The notes below the pieces were generated by a model. The model did no database searches and was not told the origin of the DNA. It saw nothing but the letters and a program-made list of their open reading frames with translations. A stretch of DNA of 48,415 bases from JBBDSJ01 sp040905025 (GTDB taxonomy: Bacteria; Pseudomonadota; Gammaproteobacteria; Methylohalomonadales; Methylohalomonadaceae): positions 1 to 48,415 of the forward strand of contig JBBDSJ010000035.1 of assembly GCA_040905025.1 (NCBI GenBank). Reading direction: 5' to 3'. Position numbers and translations under genes: made by a program. This document shows, piece after piece, positions 34,505 through 43,041 of this stretch. Each line of letters begins with the position of its first letter. The first letter of the stretch is position 1.

Positions 34505-34529
34505 TGACATTTTGAGACCACTTCTAGTT
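34505..34529 (-). repeat. Solo end of the foldback element, overlapping the yibQ stop
   Basis: The minus strand reads AACTAGAAGTGGTCTCAAAA then TGTCA, 24 of 25 bases identical to 40381-40405. The TAG of this repeat is the stop codon of the yibQ gene. A third, weaker copy of the end is at 40567-40587. Confidence 0.85.
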
Positions 34530-35342
34530 GCCGGAGGCTGACAAATGCAACCGGTTGCGTTTGCCACCAGCAATGACGGCTTTTTGTTGTTGCAGCAAGG
34601 AACGAATACCTACCAGTCTGATGTTCTCGCCGGCAAGTCCCGGTAACAACTCCGCCAGTATGGCCAGTGTTTCCGGATAGGGATGTCCAATGGCAATCGC
34701 GCTGCCGTCACGTCTGGCCTTGGCCAGCAGCTGCGTATACTGGTAACGAATGGCTTCCGGGTCACGGTCATGATCCAGAAACACATCGCGCTGCAGGAAT
34801 GGAATACCCCAGTCACTGGCAGCCTTGGCGGCGACGCTTTGCGCACTGGTTTTGCTGTCGATATAAGATAACCCGAGTGGTTGCAACAACTGCATCAATT
34901 GATGCATGGCTTCAGGATCGCGCGTCAACAGGCTGCCCATATGATTACTTACGGCGATGGCATGCGGCACGCTGGCAATACTGTCATGCAGGCTGGTCCT
35001 GAACTCGGCTGTCGGCATGGTAGCGGTCAATGCGCCCGGGCCGAGCAGATGGTTACTGCGCTCGGCTTCCATCGGTATATGCACGATGACGTCACGATCC
35101 AGTGAGTGCAGTAACTTGGCCATGCGTGGCCCGTAGGGCGCATGAGGTAAAATAGCGTAACTGATCGCGCCGGGCAAATTGGCGGCACGCATGTCTTCGC
35201 GCTGACGATAGCCGACATCATCGATGATAATACTGATGCTGGCCTTGTTGTCTTGCTGCTTGTTGCTGATTGAGTCTGCAGCAATGCTATTGGCAGAAAC
35301 TACTGCCAATAGCAAGAGTATCAGATAATCCCGGCAGAGCAT
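34524..35342 (-). CDS. yibQ: Divergent polysaccharide deacetylase family protein
   Basis: 272 residues with an N-terminal signal peptide (LCRDYLILLLLAVVSANSIA). The family core runs KASISIIIDDVGYRQREDMRAANLPGAISYAILPHAPYGPRMAKLLHSLDRDVIVHIPMEAER (in native order), with the DDVG and HIPMEA motifs of the YibQ family, and later SYIDSKTSAQSVAAKAASDWGIPFLQRDVFLDHD. Related to NodB-like deacetylases but of uncertain catalysis. It is 10 bases downstream of ctp on the same strand, so cotranscription is expected. Its stop codon is supplied by a mobile-element end. Confidence 0.88.
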   Translation of the reverse strand: MLCRDYLILLLLAVVSANSIAADSISNKQQDNKASISIIIDDVGYRQREDMRAANLPGAISYAILPHAPYGPRMAKLLHSLDRDVIVHIPMEAERSNHLLGPGALTATMPTAEFRTSLHDSIASVPHAIAVSNHMGSLLTRDPEAMHQLMQLLQPLGLSYIDSKTSAQSVAAKAASDWGIPFLQRDVFLDHDRDPEAIRYQYTQLLAKARRDGSAIAIGHPYPETLAILAELLPGLAGENIRLVGIRSLLQQQKAVIAGGKRNRLHLSASGN

Positions 35343-35352
35343 GGGCGCTGTT

Positions 35353-36684
35353 TTAGTTCTTGCGGCTCATGATCACTATGCCCTTGAGCAGATTAAGCGC
35401 TTCATACAACTCATAATCTGTTGTTGCCAGTGATTCCTGTGGCACGCCATCAATATCATCTGCAGCATCAGGTGCGATATCATCGCCATTGTTTTCCAGA
35501 TGGCCACTCAGATCGGATTCCTTGATAATCCCCAGGGGTTCTTCGCGCGCGGCAAGTTGAACCTTGTCGATCACAATATCAGGCTTGATACCGGCGGCCT
35601 GTATTGACCTGCCGTTTGGCGTAAAGTAGCGCGCCGTTGTCAGCTTCAATGCTGTCTCGTCCGTCATTGGCAGAATGGTTTGTACCGAGCCTTTGCCAAA
35701 GGTTTTCTCACCCATGATAATTGCACGTTCATGATCCTGCAGTGCACCGGCAACAATTTCCGAGGCAGATGCCGAACCACCGTTCACCAGTACCACGATC
35801 GGTGCGCCATTAATCAAGTCGCCGTTTCTGGCACTGAATTTCAGCCGGGAATCATCATCACGGCCCTCGGTGTACACAATCAGGCCGGATTCGAGGAAGG
35901 CGTCGCTGACCGCAACGGCAGCACTCAACACACCACCGGGATTATTGCGTAAATCCAGAACGATACCCTTGAGCCCGGGATTATCTTCCTTGAGTGATTT
36001 GATGGCAGTACGCAGGTCGTTACCGGTGTGTGACTGGAAATTGGCAATACGGACGTAACCAAAGTCCGGCTCCAGCGTGCGTGTGCGGACACTTTTTACC
36101 TTGATGATGGCGCGGGTAATGGTCAGCTCAACCGGCTTGTCGATGTTCTCGCGCAAAATAGTCAGTGTAATTTCACTACCGGGTTTGCCGCGCATAATCG
36201 CAACGGCATCGCTTAGTGACATGCCCTTGATAGACGTGTCGTCCAGACGAATGATGGTATCGCCGGCCATGACGCCGGCTTTGGCCGCAGGAGTGTCATC
36301 AATGGGTGCAATGACGCGCAGAAAACCATCTTCCATGCCGACTTCAATACCCAGACCACCGAATTCACCGGTAGTGCCTTCCTGCAAATCCTGATAAGCC
36401 TCCTGATCAAGATAGGAGGAATGTGGATCCAGTCCCGCGAGCATACCGCGGATAGCATCTTCCAGCAGTTGCTTGTCCTCGACTTGATCAACATAGTCAT
36501 TTTTAATCCGGGCAAAAATTTCCGTGAAAGCACGGATTTCCTGCAATGGTACTGATTCAGTAGCAGGTACTTCTTCGGCAGCTGCAGGCTGTTCGGATTC
36601 TTCTGATGTTTCTGCCAGCGCTATCAGCGGTACGTTTAACAGTAGGCCGAGTGACAGCAGAATACTGGATGCACGGGTTTTCAT
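35353..36684 (-). CDS. ctpA: S41 family carboxy-terminal processing protease
   Basis: 443 residues. Signal peptide (MKTRASSILLSLGLLLNVPL..ALA), S41 N-terminal helical region with MLAGLDPHSSYLD, PDZ domain (about 105-185, GEFGGLGIEVGMEDG to KPGSEITL), then the catalytic part with Ser306 in GGSASASEI and Lys331 in TFGKGSVQ, the Ser/Lys dyad of tail-specific proteases. Such enzymes trim or degrade periplasmic proteins from the C-terminus, with the PDZ domain recognising hydrophobic tails. Downstream partner yibQ follows 10 bases later. Upstream, 191 bases containing a palindromic repeat separate it from envC. Confidence 0.93.
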   Translation of the reverse strand: MKTRASSILLSLGLLLNVPLIALAETSEESEQPAAAEEVPATESVPLQEIRAFTEIFARIKNDYVDQVEDKQLLEDAIRGMLAGLDPHSSYLDQEAYQDLQEGTTGEFGGLGIEVGMEDGFLRVIAPIDDTPAAKAGVMAGDTIIRLDDTSIKGMSLSDAVAIMRGKPGSEITLTILRENIDKPVELTITRAIIKVKSVRTRTLEPDFGYVRIANFQSHTGNDLRTAIKSLKEDNPGLKGIVLDLRNNPGGVLSAAVAVSDAFLESGLIVYTEGRDDDSRLKFSARNGDLINGAPIVVLVNGGSASASEIVAGALQDHERAIIMGEKTFGKGSVQTILPMTDETALKLTTARYFTPNGRSIQAAGIKPDIVIDKVQLAAREEPLGIIKESDLSGHLENNGDDIAPDAADDIDGVPQESLATTDYELYEALNLLKGIVIMSRKN

Positions 36685-36731
36685 TAAAACAGCTCCATAC
36701 CGGGACGGTGTTCGTTACAAATCAGTTTAAG

Positions 36732-36772
36732 GGAAGCTCTGATTATTCATGGATGAATTAATCAGAGCTTCC
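36732..36772. repeat. Palindromic remnant of the intergenic repeat
   Basis: GGAAGCTCTGATTATTCATG and its near mirror ATGAATTAATCAGAGCTTCC form an almost perfect 41-base inverted repeat. Each arm equals the left part of the repeats at 60 and 16194 (GGAAGCTCTGATTAATTCAT). It lies between the end of envC and the start of ctp. Confidence 0.85.
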
Positions 36773-36875
36773 TGAAGATGGACTCTGGCCGTGTCATTGG
36801 GTTCGGTTGGTCTCATTCAATATGTTTTCAAGCATACCAGCGTGGCCGACAGGTGCACAGCAGGCTGGTCCTGGT

Positions 36876-38090
36876 TCAGCGACTGCACCACAAGCCCGGG
36901 TTGACCGGTTTGCCCTGATGGCGGATTTCAAAATACAGCGCCGGGCTGTCAAGACCGCCGGAATCACCGGCCCGCGCGATGATTTCGCCGTCTTCAACCC
37001 AGTCGCCGGCGCCTTTCAGCAATTCATTATTGTGGCCATACAGGCTCATGTAACCGCCACCATGGTCGACAATAATCAGCAAGCCGAGATTGCGAAACCA
37101 GTCGGCAAATACGATCTGGCCGGGACTGACTGCCTGGACATCTTCGCCCGCTTGCGCTGCCAGACGTACGCCTTGCCAGCTCAGATCATCACCACGGCGT
37201 GAGCTGCCAAAGCGATTCAGCAAGCGGCCCGATACCGGCCAGTTCAGCTTGCCGCGCAGGCTGGAGAAATCAGGCAGACTGATGGCGGCACGTGCCGGTG
37301 CGCGGGCCTGCTGTTCATGTAATTCCTCGAGCAAATTTTCCAGCCGGGCTTGATCTTCGCGCAATACCTCCAGTTCTTCGCCCTGGGCCCGGATTTGGCT
37401 GTTAAGATGCCGGATAATCTGCTGGCGTGCTGTGCGCAATCCTTCCAGCTCGAGCTGCCGTGCCTGTTCACGTTGCTGTAATGTCGTCAGGCTGAGTTGT
37501 TCCTTTTCAATATTGCGTGCCAGTTCAGCCAGGTTTGCAAGCTCATGACTGACAGCATGAATTTCTTCGGTACGGGCGCGATTAAAATAATCGTAATACA
37601 TCAGCATGCGACCGAGACTATTCGGATCCTGCTGGTTCAGCAACAGCTTCAGATAATCACGTTCACCATTGATATAGGCTGCACGGATCTGTCGGGCAAG
37701 TGCTGCGCGCGCGTCTGCCAGGGTCAGTTGTTGTTCTTCACGTTGCCGGTTGAGTTCAGCCAGCCGCGCACTGACGATTGCCGTCTCGCGTTGCAGGCGC
37801 GCTTGCCGCTGTGCGTTGGCTTCAAGCGCGGCGGTGGTTTTGCGTAATTCTTTCTCCAGATCGCCGGCCTGATTACGTGCGGCTTCAATTGCACTTTCCA
37901 GCTTGCCGATGCGCTGTTGTACTTCCTCCAGTTCGGCGCTCGTTGATTCGAGTTCGACTGCGGTATCAACAGCGAGGGCAGGTGAAAATGCCCACAGCAG
38001 TGTCAGAATAAAACAGAATATAAAGTCACCGGAATAATCAGTTGCAAGGCCGGTTGCACTTTTTCCGCCGGCAGCAAGACGACGCAACAT
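36876..38090 (-). CDS. envC: Murein hydrolase activator EnvC-like (degenerate M23)
   Basis: 404 residues from the ATG at 38090 (MLRRLAAGGKSATG), just past the gpmI stop; the frame stays open to an ATG at 38147 inside gpmI, giving 423 residues. Hydrophobic export segment (FIFCFILTLLWAFSPALA), long coiled coil (about 45-255), and a C-terminal LytM domain (about 285-400). In active M23 enzymes a first H-x(3)-D and an H-x-H pair bind zinc; here the sequence reads DDLSWQGVRLAA and LYFEIRHQGK, so the sites are lost, as in E. coli EnvC, which activates AmiA/AmiB during division. Order gpmI-envC agrees with E. coli. Confidence 0.88.
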   Translation of the reverse strand: MLRRLAAGGKSATGLATDYSGDFIFCFILTLLWAFSPALAVDTAVELESTSAELEEVQQRIGKLESAIEAARNQAGDLEKELRKTTAALEANAQRQARLQRETAIVSARLAELNRQREEQQLTLADARAALARQIRAAYINGERDYLKLLLNQQDPNSLGRMLMYYDYFNRARTEEIHAVSHELANLAELARNIEKEQLSLTTLQQREQARQLELEGLRTARQQIIRHLNSQIRAQGEELEVLREDQARLENLLEELHEQQARAPARAAISLPDFSSLRGKLNWPVSGRLLNRFGSSRRGDDLSWQGVRLAAQAGEDVQAVSPGQIVFADWFRNLGLLIIVDHGGGYMSLYGHNNELLKGAGDWVEDGEIIARAGDSGGLDSPALYFEIRHQGKPVNPGLWCSR

Positions 38091-38103
38091 TGATGAGTTA
38101 CCG

Positions 38104-39699
38104 TTAATCGCCAACGGCCGCCTGTCGGGATGCGTCTGCCAGTTCAAACAGACAGCGACCGGTCATTTCCGGCGGTACTTCGAGGCCCATCAAATACAGC
38201 ATCGTGGGTGCAATGTCGGGAAGGGTGCCGGTGTCCGGTAATGGTGTCGCGGCACGGCCAATGTAAACCAGTGGCACCAGATTACTGGTGTGCGCCGTAT
38301 GTGGCTGGGATTTGATTTTTTCCGTAGTGAAGCTGCGCATTTGCTCGGCATTGCCATGATCGGCTGTGATGAGCACCTCGCCGCCAACGGCGCGCGCCGC
38401 TTCAATCACCCGGCCCAGACATTTATCAAGTATCTCGACAGCCCGCACGGCCGCCTGGAAATCGCCGGTATGGCCAACCATGTCGGCATTGGCATAGTTG
38501 GAAATGATGGCATCGTATTTGCCGCTGGTTATCGCCTCGACCAGTTTGTCGGTCACTTCGGCAGCACTCATGTCAGGTGCTTCGTCGTAGGTTCGTACAT
38601 GTGGTGATGGCACAAGGATACGATCCTCACCCTTGAAAACACGTTCTTCGCCACCGTTGAAGAAGAATGTGACATGTGCGTATTTCTCGGTCTCCGCAAT
38701 GCGTAATTGTTTCAACCCCTGATCGGCAATGTATTCGCCGAACACGTTATGCAGCGGCGCCGGCGGAAACGCGACCGGAAATTCATAGTTGGCCTTGTAT
38801 TCGGTCAGACTGACAAATGCTGCCAGTTTCGGTACGCGCTCGCGATAAAAGCTTTTAAAATGTTCCTTGGTAAAGGCGCGTGCCAGTTGCCGGGCTCTAT
38901 CAGCACGGTAATTGGTAAATACCATGACATCGCCATCATCGACAATAATTGGATCCTCGCCAGCACGGGTGATCGCGGTAGCACTGACAAATTCATCAGT
39001 CTCGCCACGCGCATAGGCCATATCCACCGCAATGAAGGCATCGTCCGAACGATATTCGGCCTTGCCCTGGCTGATGAGATCATAGGCGACCTTGGTGCGG
39101 CCCCAGTGTCTGTTGCGGTCCATCGCATAAAAGCGGCCGATCATGCTGGCGAAGCGAACCTTGTCAGTGCCGAGTTCCTGCATTTTCAGGTGCATGTGGA
39201 ATACGGATTCCTCCGCACTTTTCGGCGCTGTATCACGGCCATCCAGAAACGCATGCAGGTAAACGCGTTCGACACCACAGCTGACGGCCAGCTCCAGCAT
39301 GGCCATAATGTGATCTTCATGGCCATGGACGCCACCGGGGGACAGCAGGCCAAGAACATGGGCGGCCTTGTTATGGGCAGCAGCCTTGTGAAAAGCGGCT
39401 TTCAGGACTTCATTATTAAAGAATGAGCCGTCTTCAATGGCTTTGGAGATGCGGGTGAATTCCTGGTCGATGACGCGGCCGGAACCAATACTCATGTGGC
39501 CGACTTCGGAATTGCCCATTTGCAGGTCGGGCAGGCCGACATCAATGCCGGAAGCACTGATCAGTGTGTGCGGGCAGGTGTCCCAGAGCCGATCCCAGAC
39601 CGGTTTATGGGCACTGTGAATGGCGTTATATTCGGTATTTTCCGCATAGCCCCAGCCATCCAGGACAATCAGAATCAGTGGTCGGTGTGCTATCTGCAT
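38104..39699 (-). CDS. gpmI: 2,3-Bisphosphoglycerate-independent phosphoglycerate mutase
   Basis: 531 residues, slightly longer than the ~510 typical. Alkaline-phosphatase-fold enzyme interconverting 3- and 2-phosphoglycerate with two Mn ions. Visible: LIVLDGWGY at the start, nucleophile Ser64 in MGNSEVGHMSIGSGR, HGHEDHI and DGRDTAP, and the C-terminal metal motif ITADHGNAEQM. It is divergent from yibN and followed by envC, as in E. coli. Confidence 0.96.
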   Translation of the reverse strand: MQIAHRPLILIVLDGWGYAENTEYNAIHSAHKPVWDRLWDTCPHTLISASGIDVGLPDLQMGNSEVGHMSIGSGRVIDQEFTRISKAIEDGSFFNNEVLKAAFHKAAAHNKAAHVLGLLSPGGVHGHEDHIMAMLELAVSCGVERVYLHAFLDGRDTAPKSAEESVFHMHLKMQELGTDKVRFASMIGRFYAMDRNRHWGRTKVAYDLISQGKAEYRSDDAFIAVDMAYARGETDEFVSATAITRAGEDPIIVDDGDVMVFTNYRADRARQLARAFTKEHFKSFYRERVPKLAAFVSLTEYKANYEFPVAFPPAPLHNVFGEYIADQGLKQLRIAETEKYAHVTFFFNGGEERVFKGEDRILVPSPHVRTYDEAPDMSAAEVTDKLVEAITSGKYDAIISNYANADMVGHTGDFQAAVRAVEILDKCLGRVIEAARAVGGEVLITADHGNAEQMRSFTTEKIKSQPHTAHTSNLVPLVYIGRAATPLPDTGTLPDIAPTMLYLMGLEVPPEMTGRCLFELADASRQAAVGD

Positions 39700-39732
39700 G
39701 CCGGGCGGGTTAAATCAAGCCGGTAGTAATCA

Positions 39733-39760
39733 TTGACAGGCGCAGAGTCTAGCATGAAAT
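39733..39760 (+). promoter_or_regulatory. Candidate promoter toward yibN
   Basis: A perfect TTGACA (39733-39738), 16-base spacer, TGAAAT (39755-39760, 4/6). It lies in the 220-base gap between the divergent gpmI and yibN genes, 160 bases before yibN. The remaining gap shows no gene. Confidence 0.35.
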
Positions 39761-39919
39761 GCCGTGCATGAGACATTGAGCCGGCCATTCTCCGAATATT
39801 ATGGTAGTGTCTGCCTTCTGTCTGCGATCTGTGAAATAATCTGGCCTCCTTGCAGTCCCGGCGGCCAGCCCCCGGGTCACTTGCTCGCTATCATACATTC
39901 ATAAATTCAAGATTTTAGT

Positions 39920-40348
39920 ATGGAACAATTATTCGAATTTGCCGGAAACAACCTGTTTTTGATCTGCTTGTGGCTGGCTATCGCCATTTTGCTGCTCTGG
40001 AACCTGACTGCAGCCAGTATCGGGGGCGCCAAGTCGCTGAATCCGGCAGAAGTTACCCGTCTGGTCAATCGTGATGATGCGGTTATTATCGATTTGCGCA
40101 AACAGGCTGATTTTGCCAAGGGACATATCGTCAATGCACGCCATGTTCCGGTGACACAGCTGGATGAAAAACTCGACAAGCTGCGCAAGGATATCGGCAA
40201 CAAGCCGATCATTCTGTGCTGCAGCAACGGGCTCGAATCACAACGCTGCGGTAAACAATTTATGCAGGCAGGTTTTGAACAGGTGCATTTAATCAAGGGC
40301 GGGATTGCGGCCTGGCAGCAGGACAACCTGCCGCTGGTGAAGTCCTAG
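39920..40348 (+). CDS. yibN: Membrane-anchored rhodanese-like protein
   Basis: 142 residues. A transmembrane helix (about 9-30, NNLFLICLWLAIAILLLWNL) precedes a single rhodanese domain ending in the active-site loop CSNGLESQR (Cys101 in the C-x2-G-x2-S pattern). Proteins like this transfer sulfur or act as thiol carriers; the exact role of YibN is not settled. Order yibN-(grxC)-secB-gpsA is standard, but no glutaredoxin gene is present here. Its stop codon TAG lies in a sequence resembling the end of the foldback element that follows. Confidence 0.9.
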   Translation: MEQLFEFAGNNLFLICLWLAIAILLLWNLTAASIGGAKSLNPAEVTRLVNRDDAVIIDLRKQADFAKGHIVNARHVPVTQLDEKLDKLRKDIGNKPIILCCSNGLESQRCGKQFMQAGFEQVHLIKGGIAAWQQDNLPLVKS

Positions 40349-40383
40349 AAGGATCAGGTCGGAATGTCATCCGGTTTTGAAAC

Positions 40384-40587
40384 TAGAAGTGGTCTCAGAA
40401 TGTCACGCACCCAGGGGTGTAATAAAATACAGCCGAGACCAGGCGCCCTTGATTATTAACCAACGGGGACGAAAAAGCGGAGTGTATAACTAATCTGCCG
40501 TTACACGGCCCCGCATTTTGAGTCCGCTTTCAACGCCGATTCGTATATTTCAGGGTGGCAAATGCAGTAATTTTGAGACTACTTCTA
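40384..40587 (+). mobile_element. ~204-bp foldback (MITE-like) element between yibN and secB
   Basis: Left end TAGAAGTGGTCTCAGAATGT (40384-40403) and right end, read on the minus strand, TAGAAGTAGTCTCAAAATTA (40587-40568) form inverted repeats. A second internal pair, AAAGCGGA (40474-40481) and TCCGCTTT (40523-40530), fits a foldback structure. Both ends begin with TA, as expected for a TA target duplication. There is no coding capacity. An almost identical end occurs alone at 34505-34529. Confidence 0.7.
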
Positions 40588-40621
40588 TTCATTTTTTTCT
40601 ATAGATATCCGAGAGTACAAC

Positions 40622-41113
40622 ATGGCGGAAGAAAATCAGGCAGCAGCAGCCGACACCCAGGCCCCACAGGGTCAGTTCGGTATTCAGAAAGTGTATGTGA
40701 AGGATTTGTCATTTGAAACACCGTATTCACCGGCGGTTTTTACTGAAGAGTGGAAGCCGACCGTCAATCTGCAACTGGCAAATGAAGCGCGCAAGATTGC
40801 TGACAACACGCATGAAGTTGTTTTACGTGTCACAGTGACCGTGACGGCGGCAGACAAAACCGTATATCTGGCCGAGATCAACCAGGCCGGTATATTTCAT
40901 ATCAACGGTTTCCCGGATGACGTTATCAAGCGCATGGTGGCGACAATTTGCCCGAACATACTGTTTCCGTTTGCGCGTGAGTTGCTGTCAGATCTTGCAA
41001 CGCGTGGCGGTTTCCCGCAATTGCTGCTGGCACCGGTCAATTTCGAGGCGATCTATGCACAACAGCAACAGCAACAGGCACAGGAAGACGGTGCCTCGGC
41101 AACAACGCATTAA
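40622..41113 (+). CDS. secB: Protein-export chaperone SecB
   Basis: 163 residues. Cytosolic tetrameric chaperone that keeps preproteins unfolded and delivers them to SecA. Conserved core FGIQKVYVKDLSFETPYSPAVF, the TVTAADKTVYLAEINQAGIF strand, and RELLSDLATRGGFPQLLLAPVNFEAIY. The Ala/Gln-rich ends are typical. GAGAG precedes the ATG. gpsA follows after 82 bases. Confidence 0.96.
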   Translation: MAEENQAAAADTQAPQGQFGIQKVYVKDLSFETPYSPAVFTEEWKPTVNLQLANEARKIADNTHEVVLRVTVTVTAADKTVYLAEINQAGIFHINGFPDDVIKRMVATICPNILFPFARELLSDLATRGGFPQLLLAPVNFEAIYAQQQQQQAQEDGASATTH

Positions 41114-41195
41114 CAGTTCCGCGAAATTTCTTTCTGCCGCCGATACACTGGTAAGCATTCCAACGCGGCCTTAATCGAGACAGCCAGGAAACTAC

Positions 41196-42194
41196 ATGGC
41201 AACCACGTTGATAATGGGTGCAGGTGCCTGGGGTACGGCGCTGGCCGTATCACTGGCCCGTAATGGTTGTGATGTTTTACTCGCCGGTCGGGACGCGGCT
41301 GAGCTGGAAGCGCTGCAGGCTGCCCGTGAAAATGTGCGTTATCTGCCGGGCGTCACGTTCCCGGCCAAACTGCAAATTGCAACAACAAGCGCCATCGATC
41401 CCGCCAGCATTACTGACATTATTCTGGCCATGCCATGCGCCGGCTTGCGTTGGGCACTGGCCGAACTTCAGCCGCGTTTTAATCTCGCTGAAATCGGGAT
41501 TTGTCTGGCCTGCAAGGGGCTGGAACCAGACTCACTGCAACTTAATCATCATGTCGTTATTGAGTGCGTCGGCAATGTGCCGGTGGCCGTGTTGTCCGGG
41601 CCCTCGTTTGCCCGCGAACTGGCGGCCGGCCTGCCGACTGCGGTGACGCTGGCGAGTGACAATCCTGCGTTTGCTGATCGCCTGCAGCAGCGTTATCACA
41701 GCGAACAATTACGCATATATACGCATGATGATGTGATCGGCGTCGAAGTCGGTGGCGCTGTGAAGAATGTTATGGCGATTGCCGCCGGCATTGCCGATGG
41801 GCTGGGTTTCGGCGCCAATACCCGCACGGCATTGATCACCCGCGGACTGGCCGAGATCATGCGTCTGGGTGTCGCACTGGGCGGCAAGCCGGAGACATTC
41901 ATGGGGCTGGCGGGGCTTGGTGATCTGGTGCTGACCTGTACCGATGATCAATCCCGTAACCGGCGACTGGGGCTGGCGCTGGCGCAGGGCAAAACAGCGG
42001 ACGCGGCCTGTGCGGAAATCGGTCAGGTGGTCGAAGGCGTGCGCAGTGCCGGTGCCGCACGCGCGCTGGCAAACAAACATAATATTGAAATGCCGATTAC
42101 TGAACACGTTGTTGCGGTGCTGGCCGGAGACATCACGCCAAAATCTGCGGTGCAATCCTTGTTGAGCCGTGATCCGAAACCGGAGCTGGGCTGA
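41196..42194 (+). CDS. gpsA: NAD(P)-dependent glycerol-3-phosphate dehydrogenase
   Basis: 332 residues. Makes sn-glycerol 3-phosphate from dihydroxyacetone phosphate for phospholipid synthesis. GAGAWGTALAVSLARNG at residues 8-24, the CKGLE motif, VLSGPSFARELAAGLPTAVTLAS, and the catalytic Lys region GGAVKNVMAIAAGIADGLGFGANTRTALITRGLAEI are present. Final gene of the conserved secB-gpsA pair; the sequence after it is repeat-rich and accessory. Confidence 0.96.
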   Translation: MATTLIMGAGAWGTALAVSLARNGCDVLLAGRDAAELEALQAARENVRYLPGVTFPAKLQIATTSAIDPASITDIILAMPCAGLRWALAELQPRFNLAEIGICLACKGLEPDSLQLNHHVVIECVGNVPVAVLSGPSFARELAAGLPTAVTLASDNPAFADRLQQRYHSEQLRIYTHDDVIGVEVGGAVKNVMAIAAGIADGLGFGANTRTALITRGLAEIMRLGVALGGKPETFMGLAGLGDLVLTCTDDQSRNRRLGLALAQGKTADAACAEIGQVVEGVRSAGAARALANKHNIEMPITEHVVAVLAGDITPKSAVQSLLSRDPKPELG

Positions 42195-42211
42195 ATGCCT
42201 GGTTTCTGTTG

Positions 42212-42371
42212 CAGGAGCTTGGCTTGCCAGGCGAAAGGTGATTTGGAATTACTCATCGGGTTAATTCGCCTGCTAAAGCAGGCTCCCACAATCGCTTTCT
42301 CCTTCCCCCATTCAGGGGGAAGGTTAGGATGGGGGTACCAGTTGTAGGAGCCACTTCAGCCGGCGCTATCC
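42212..42371 (+). repeat. REP/BIME cluster upstream of the mazEF module
   Basis: Contains a forward REP (AGGAGCTTGGCTTGCCAGGC), an inverted REP (TCGCCTGCTAAAGCAGGCTC), a CCTTCCCC-CATTCAG-GGGGAAGG hairpin, and another REP (TGTAGGAGCCACTTCAGCCG). It is a diverged copy of the 134-bp unit found at 43042. Present immediately after gpsA. Confidence 0.88.
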
Positions 42372-42382
42372 CTTTTTTGTTG

Positions 42383-42418
42383 CATGTAACACCTGCCGAG
42401 ACTACACTTTGTTACATG
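42383..42418 (+). promoter_or_regulatory. Inverted repeat, probable toxin-antitoxin operator
   Basis: CATGTAACA (42383-42391) and TGTTACATG (42410-42418) are perfect 9-bp arms separated by 18 bases, 30 bases before the antitoxin start. A weak promoter (TTGCAT at 42380, 17-base spacer, TACACT at 42403) overlaps it, as would be expected if the MazE-like protein represses its own operon. Confidence 0.5.
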
Positions 42419-42447
42419 AAACACAGCCTTCTACATCATCAATAGCC

Positions 42448-42660
42448 ATGCAAAACAATATCTCCCAACGTGTAAACAAGCACCGAGCAGCGCTGCGCGC
42501 GGCCGGTCTGCGGCCATTGCAAATCTGGGTGCCGGATACGCGCAAGCCGGGTTTTGCTGAAGAATGCCGGCGGCAGTCGCGCATGTTGCAACAGGACCGC
42601 CATGAGCAGGAAACGCTCGACTGGCTGAGTCGCGTTGCTGACACACAGGATTGGCAGTGA
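42448..42660 (+). CDS. MazE-type antitoxin (DUF3018)
   Basis: 70 residues from the ATG at 42448. Basic, helical small protein with RVNKHRAALRAAGLRPLQIWVPDTRKPGFAEECRRQS (in native order), the signature of the DUF3018 antitoxin family, followed by an acidic C-terminal helix (HEQETLDWLSRVADTQDW) that should wrap the toxin. It would neutralise the MazF-like toxin and bind the inverted repeat upstream. The next gene overlaps its stop by four bases. Confidence 0.85.
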   Translation: MQNNISQRVNKHRAALRAAGLRPLQIWVPDTRKPGFAEECRRQSRMLQQDRHEQETLDWLSRVADTQDWQ

Positions 42661-42980
42661 CCCGCGGCAGCCTGGTGACTGTCGCGTTGCAGGGCGACTA
42701 CGGTAAGCCGCGTTTGGCCCTGATTATTCAGTCTGATCTGTTTAGCGAACATCCCTCGGTGACGGTACTACCGGTTACCAGTGAATTACGTGAAGTGCCG
42801 CTGTTTCGCATCAGTATTCTGCCCGATACTATGAATAATCTTGGTGAGCCATCACAGATTATGGTGGACAAGATACAAACAGTGGCGCGCAATAAAGTAG
42901 GTGGCAGCTTTGGTCAGGCCAGTGACGAGACAATGCTGGCGGTTAATCGTGCATTGGCAGTGTTTCTTGGCTTCGCCTGA
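42657..42980 (+). CDS. MazF/PemK-type endoribonuclease toxin
   Basis: 107 residues starting at the GTG at 42657 in a GTGA overlap with the antitoxin stop (a TTG at 42651 is possible). The PemK/MazF fold is recognised by TRGSLVTVALQGDYGKPRLALIIQSD, SVTVLPVTSEL and LGEPSQIMVDKIQTVARNKVGG. MazF-type toxins cut mRNA at short sequences. Together with its antitoxin it forms a complete type II module between BIME repeats. Confidence 0.9.
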   Translation: MTRGSLVTVALQGDYGKPRLALIIQSDLFSEHPSVTVLPVTSELREVPLFRISILPDTMNNLGEPSQIMVDKIQTVARNKVGGSFGQASDETMLAVNRALAVFLGFA

Positions 42981-43041
42981 TGCGGGCGAAAGTTCGCGCA
43001 GAAAATGCGCCCCTGCGGTCGGTGTTATTTGGTTCTTGTTA

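Noticed and set aside
36876..38090. EnvC-like protein as an active M23 endopeptidase
   Set aside because: The expected zinc ligands are replaced (W-Q-G instead of an H-containing motif, and E-I-R instead of H-x-H), so an activator role fits better.
38707..39426. Plus-strand open frame of about 239 codons
   Set aside because: Fully antisense to gpmI, whose family motifs are unmistakable; no independent ribosome-binding site or family resemblance.
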